From Bacteroidota bacterium (lineage in GTDB: Bacteria > Bacteroidota > Bacteroidia > Flavobacteriales_F > PHOS-HE28), in the NCBI GenBank assembly GCA_014584605.1, contig JACTMO010000083.1:1-64000 (forward strand): 64,000 nt of DNA, written 5' to 3'. The first letter of the stretch is position 1. Every line of letters begins with the position of its first letter. The notes below the pieces were generated by a model. That model saw only the letters and a list, made by a program, of their open reading frames with translations. It was not told the DNA's origin and made no database searches. Of the stretch, positions 63,640 through 64,000 are shown in pieces. The position numbers and the translations under genes are program-made.

Positions 63640-64000
63640 ATGTATCCCACGCTCTACCACGCACTGCTGGACCTGACGGGGATCGACCTGCCGTTCCTGA
63701 AGTTCCTCAACAGCTTCGGCTTCTTCGTGGCGGTGGCCTTCGTGGTCGCCAACCGGCTGCTGACCGCCGAGCTGCGGCGCAAGGCCGCCACGGGGCTGCT
63801 GCGGCCCTCCACCCGCACGGTCACCATCGGCCTTCCGGCAAGCCCGGGCGAACTGGCCGTGCAGGCCTTGCTGGGCTTCGTTCTTGGCTGGAAGGGGCTG
63901 TATCTGGTGATGCACGGTGCGGAGGCCACGGCGGACACCAAGGCCTTTCTCTTCAGCGGAACGGGCAGCATCGTGGGCGGCGTTCTGGGGGCCCTCGTCC
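63640..64000 (+). CDS. lgt: prolipoprotein diacylglyceryl transferase-like, partial (runs off window end)
   Basis: MYPTLYHALLDLTGIDLPFLKFLNSFGFFVAVAFVVANRLLTAELRRK...; open to the window edge, absent from ORF track for lack of a stop. Confidence 0.7.
   Translation, partial: MYPTLYHALLDLTGIDLPFLKFLNSFGFFVAVAFVVANRLLTAELRRKAATGLLRPSTRTVTIGLPASPGELAVQALLGFVLGWKGLYLVMHGAEATADTKAFLFSGTGSIVGGVLGALV

Noticed and set aside
1-64000. tRNA/rRNA genes and CRISPR arrays
   Set aside because: No cloverleaf-like or rRNA-like sequence and no spaced direct-repeat array noticed by eye; tRNAscan-SE, Infernal and a CRISPR finder would be decisive.

Overview
The window is a GC-rich, densely coding chromosomal segment that looks like Bacteroidota. 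The basis is T9SS-type C-terminal domains, TAnnTTTG-like promoter boxes, a RNase Y/ZapA block and a MutL-rhomboid-rhomboid-EEP block. I called about 50 genes. Most are housekeeping: 2-oxoacid dehydrogenase E1, GlmM, RNase Y, ZapA, MutL, MtaB, a partial Lgt, an M1 peptidase, an M23 peptidase and a GH3/serine-hydrolase fusion. No rRNA, tRNA, CRISPR array or intact transposase gene was recognised. The main points for follow-up are: (1) a DUF4143-type AAA ATPase ORF bracketed by two near-identical 33-nt compound palindromes, one ending 3 nt before the ATG and the other starting on the stop codon; (2) a ModE-like regulator, TonB-dependent receptor and Moco-domain-like lipoprotein, with the same 26-nt dyad (CACTRT-N12-ACAGTG) in front of both the regulator and the receptor; (3) a compact adenylation enzyme, carrier protein, GNAT and AAC(3)-fold cassette; (4) two MITE-like elements (about 163 bp and 316 bp) with about 20-bp terminal inverted repeats; (5) recurrent TAnnTTYG boxes only 4-5 nt before start codons, suggesting leaderless mRNAs; (6) a deletion-like junction of two 5'-truncated genes. 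All family assignments come from motif recognition by eye, with no database search.
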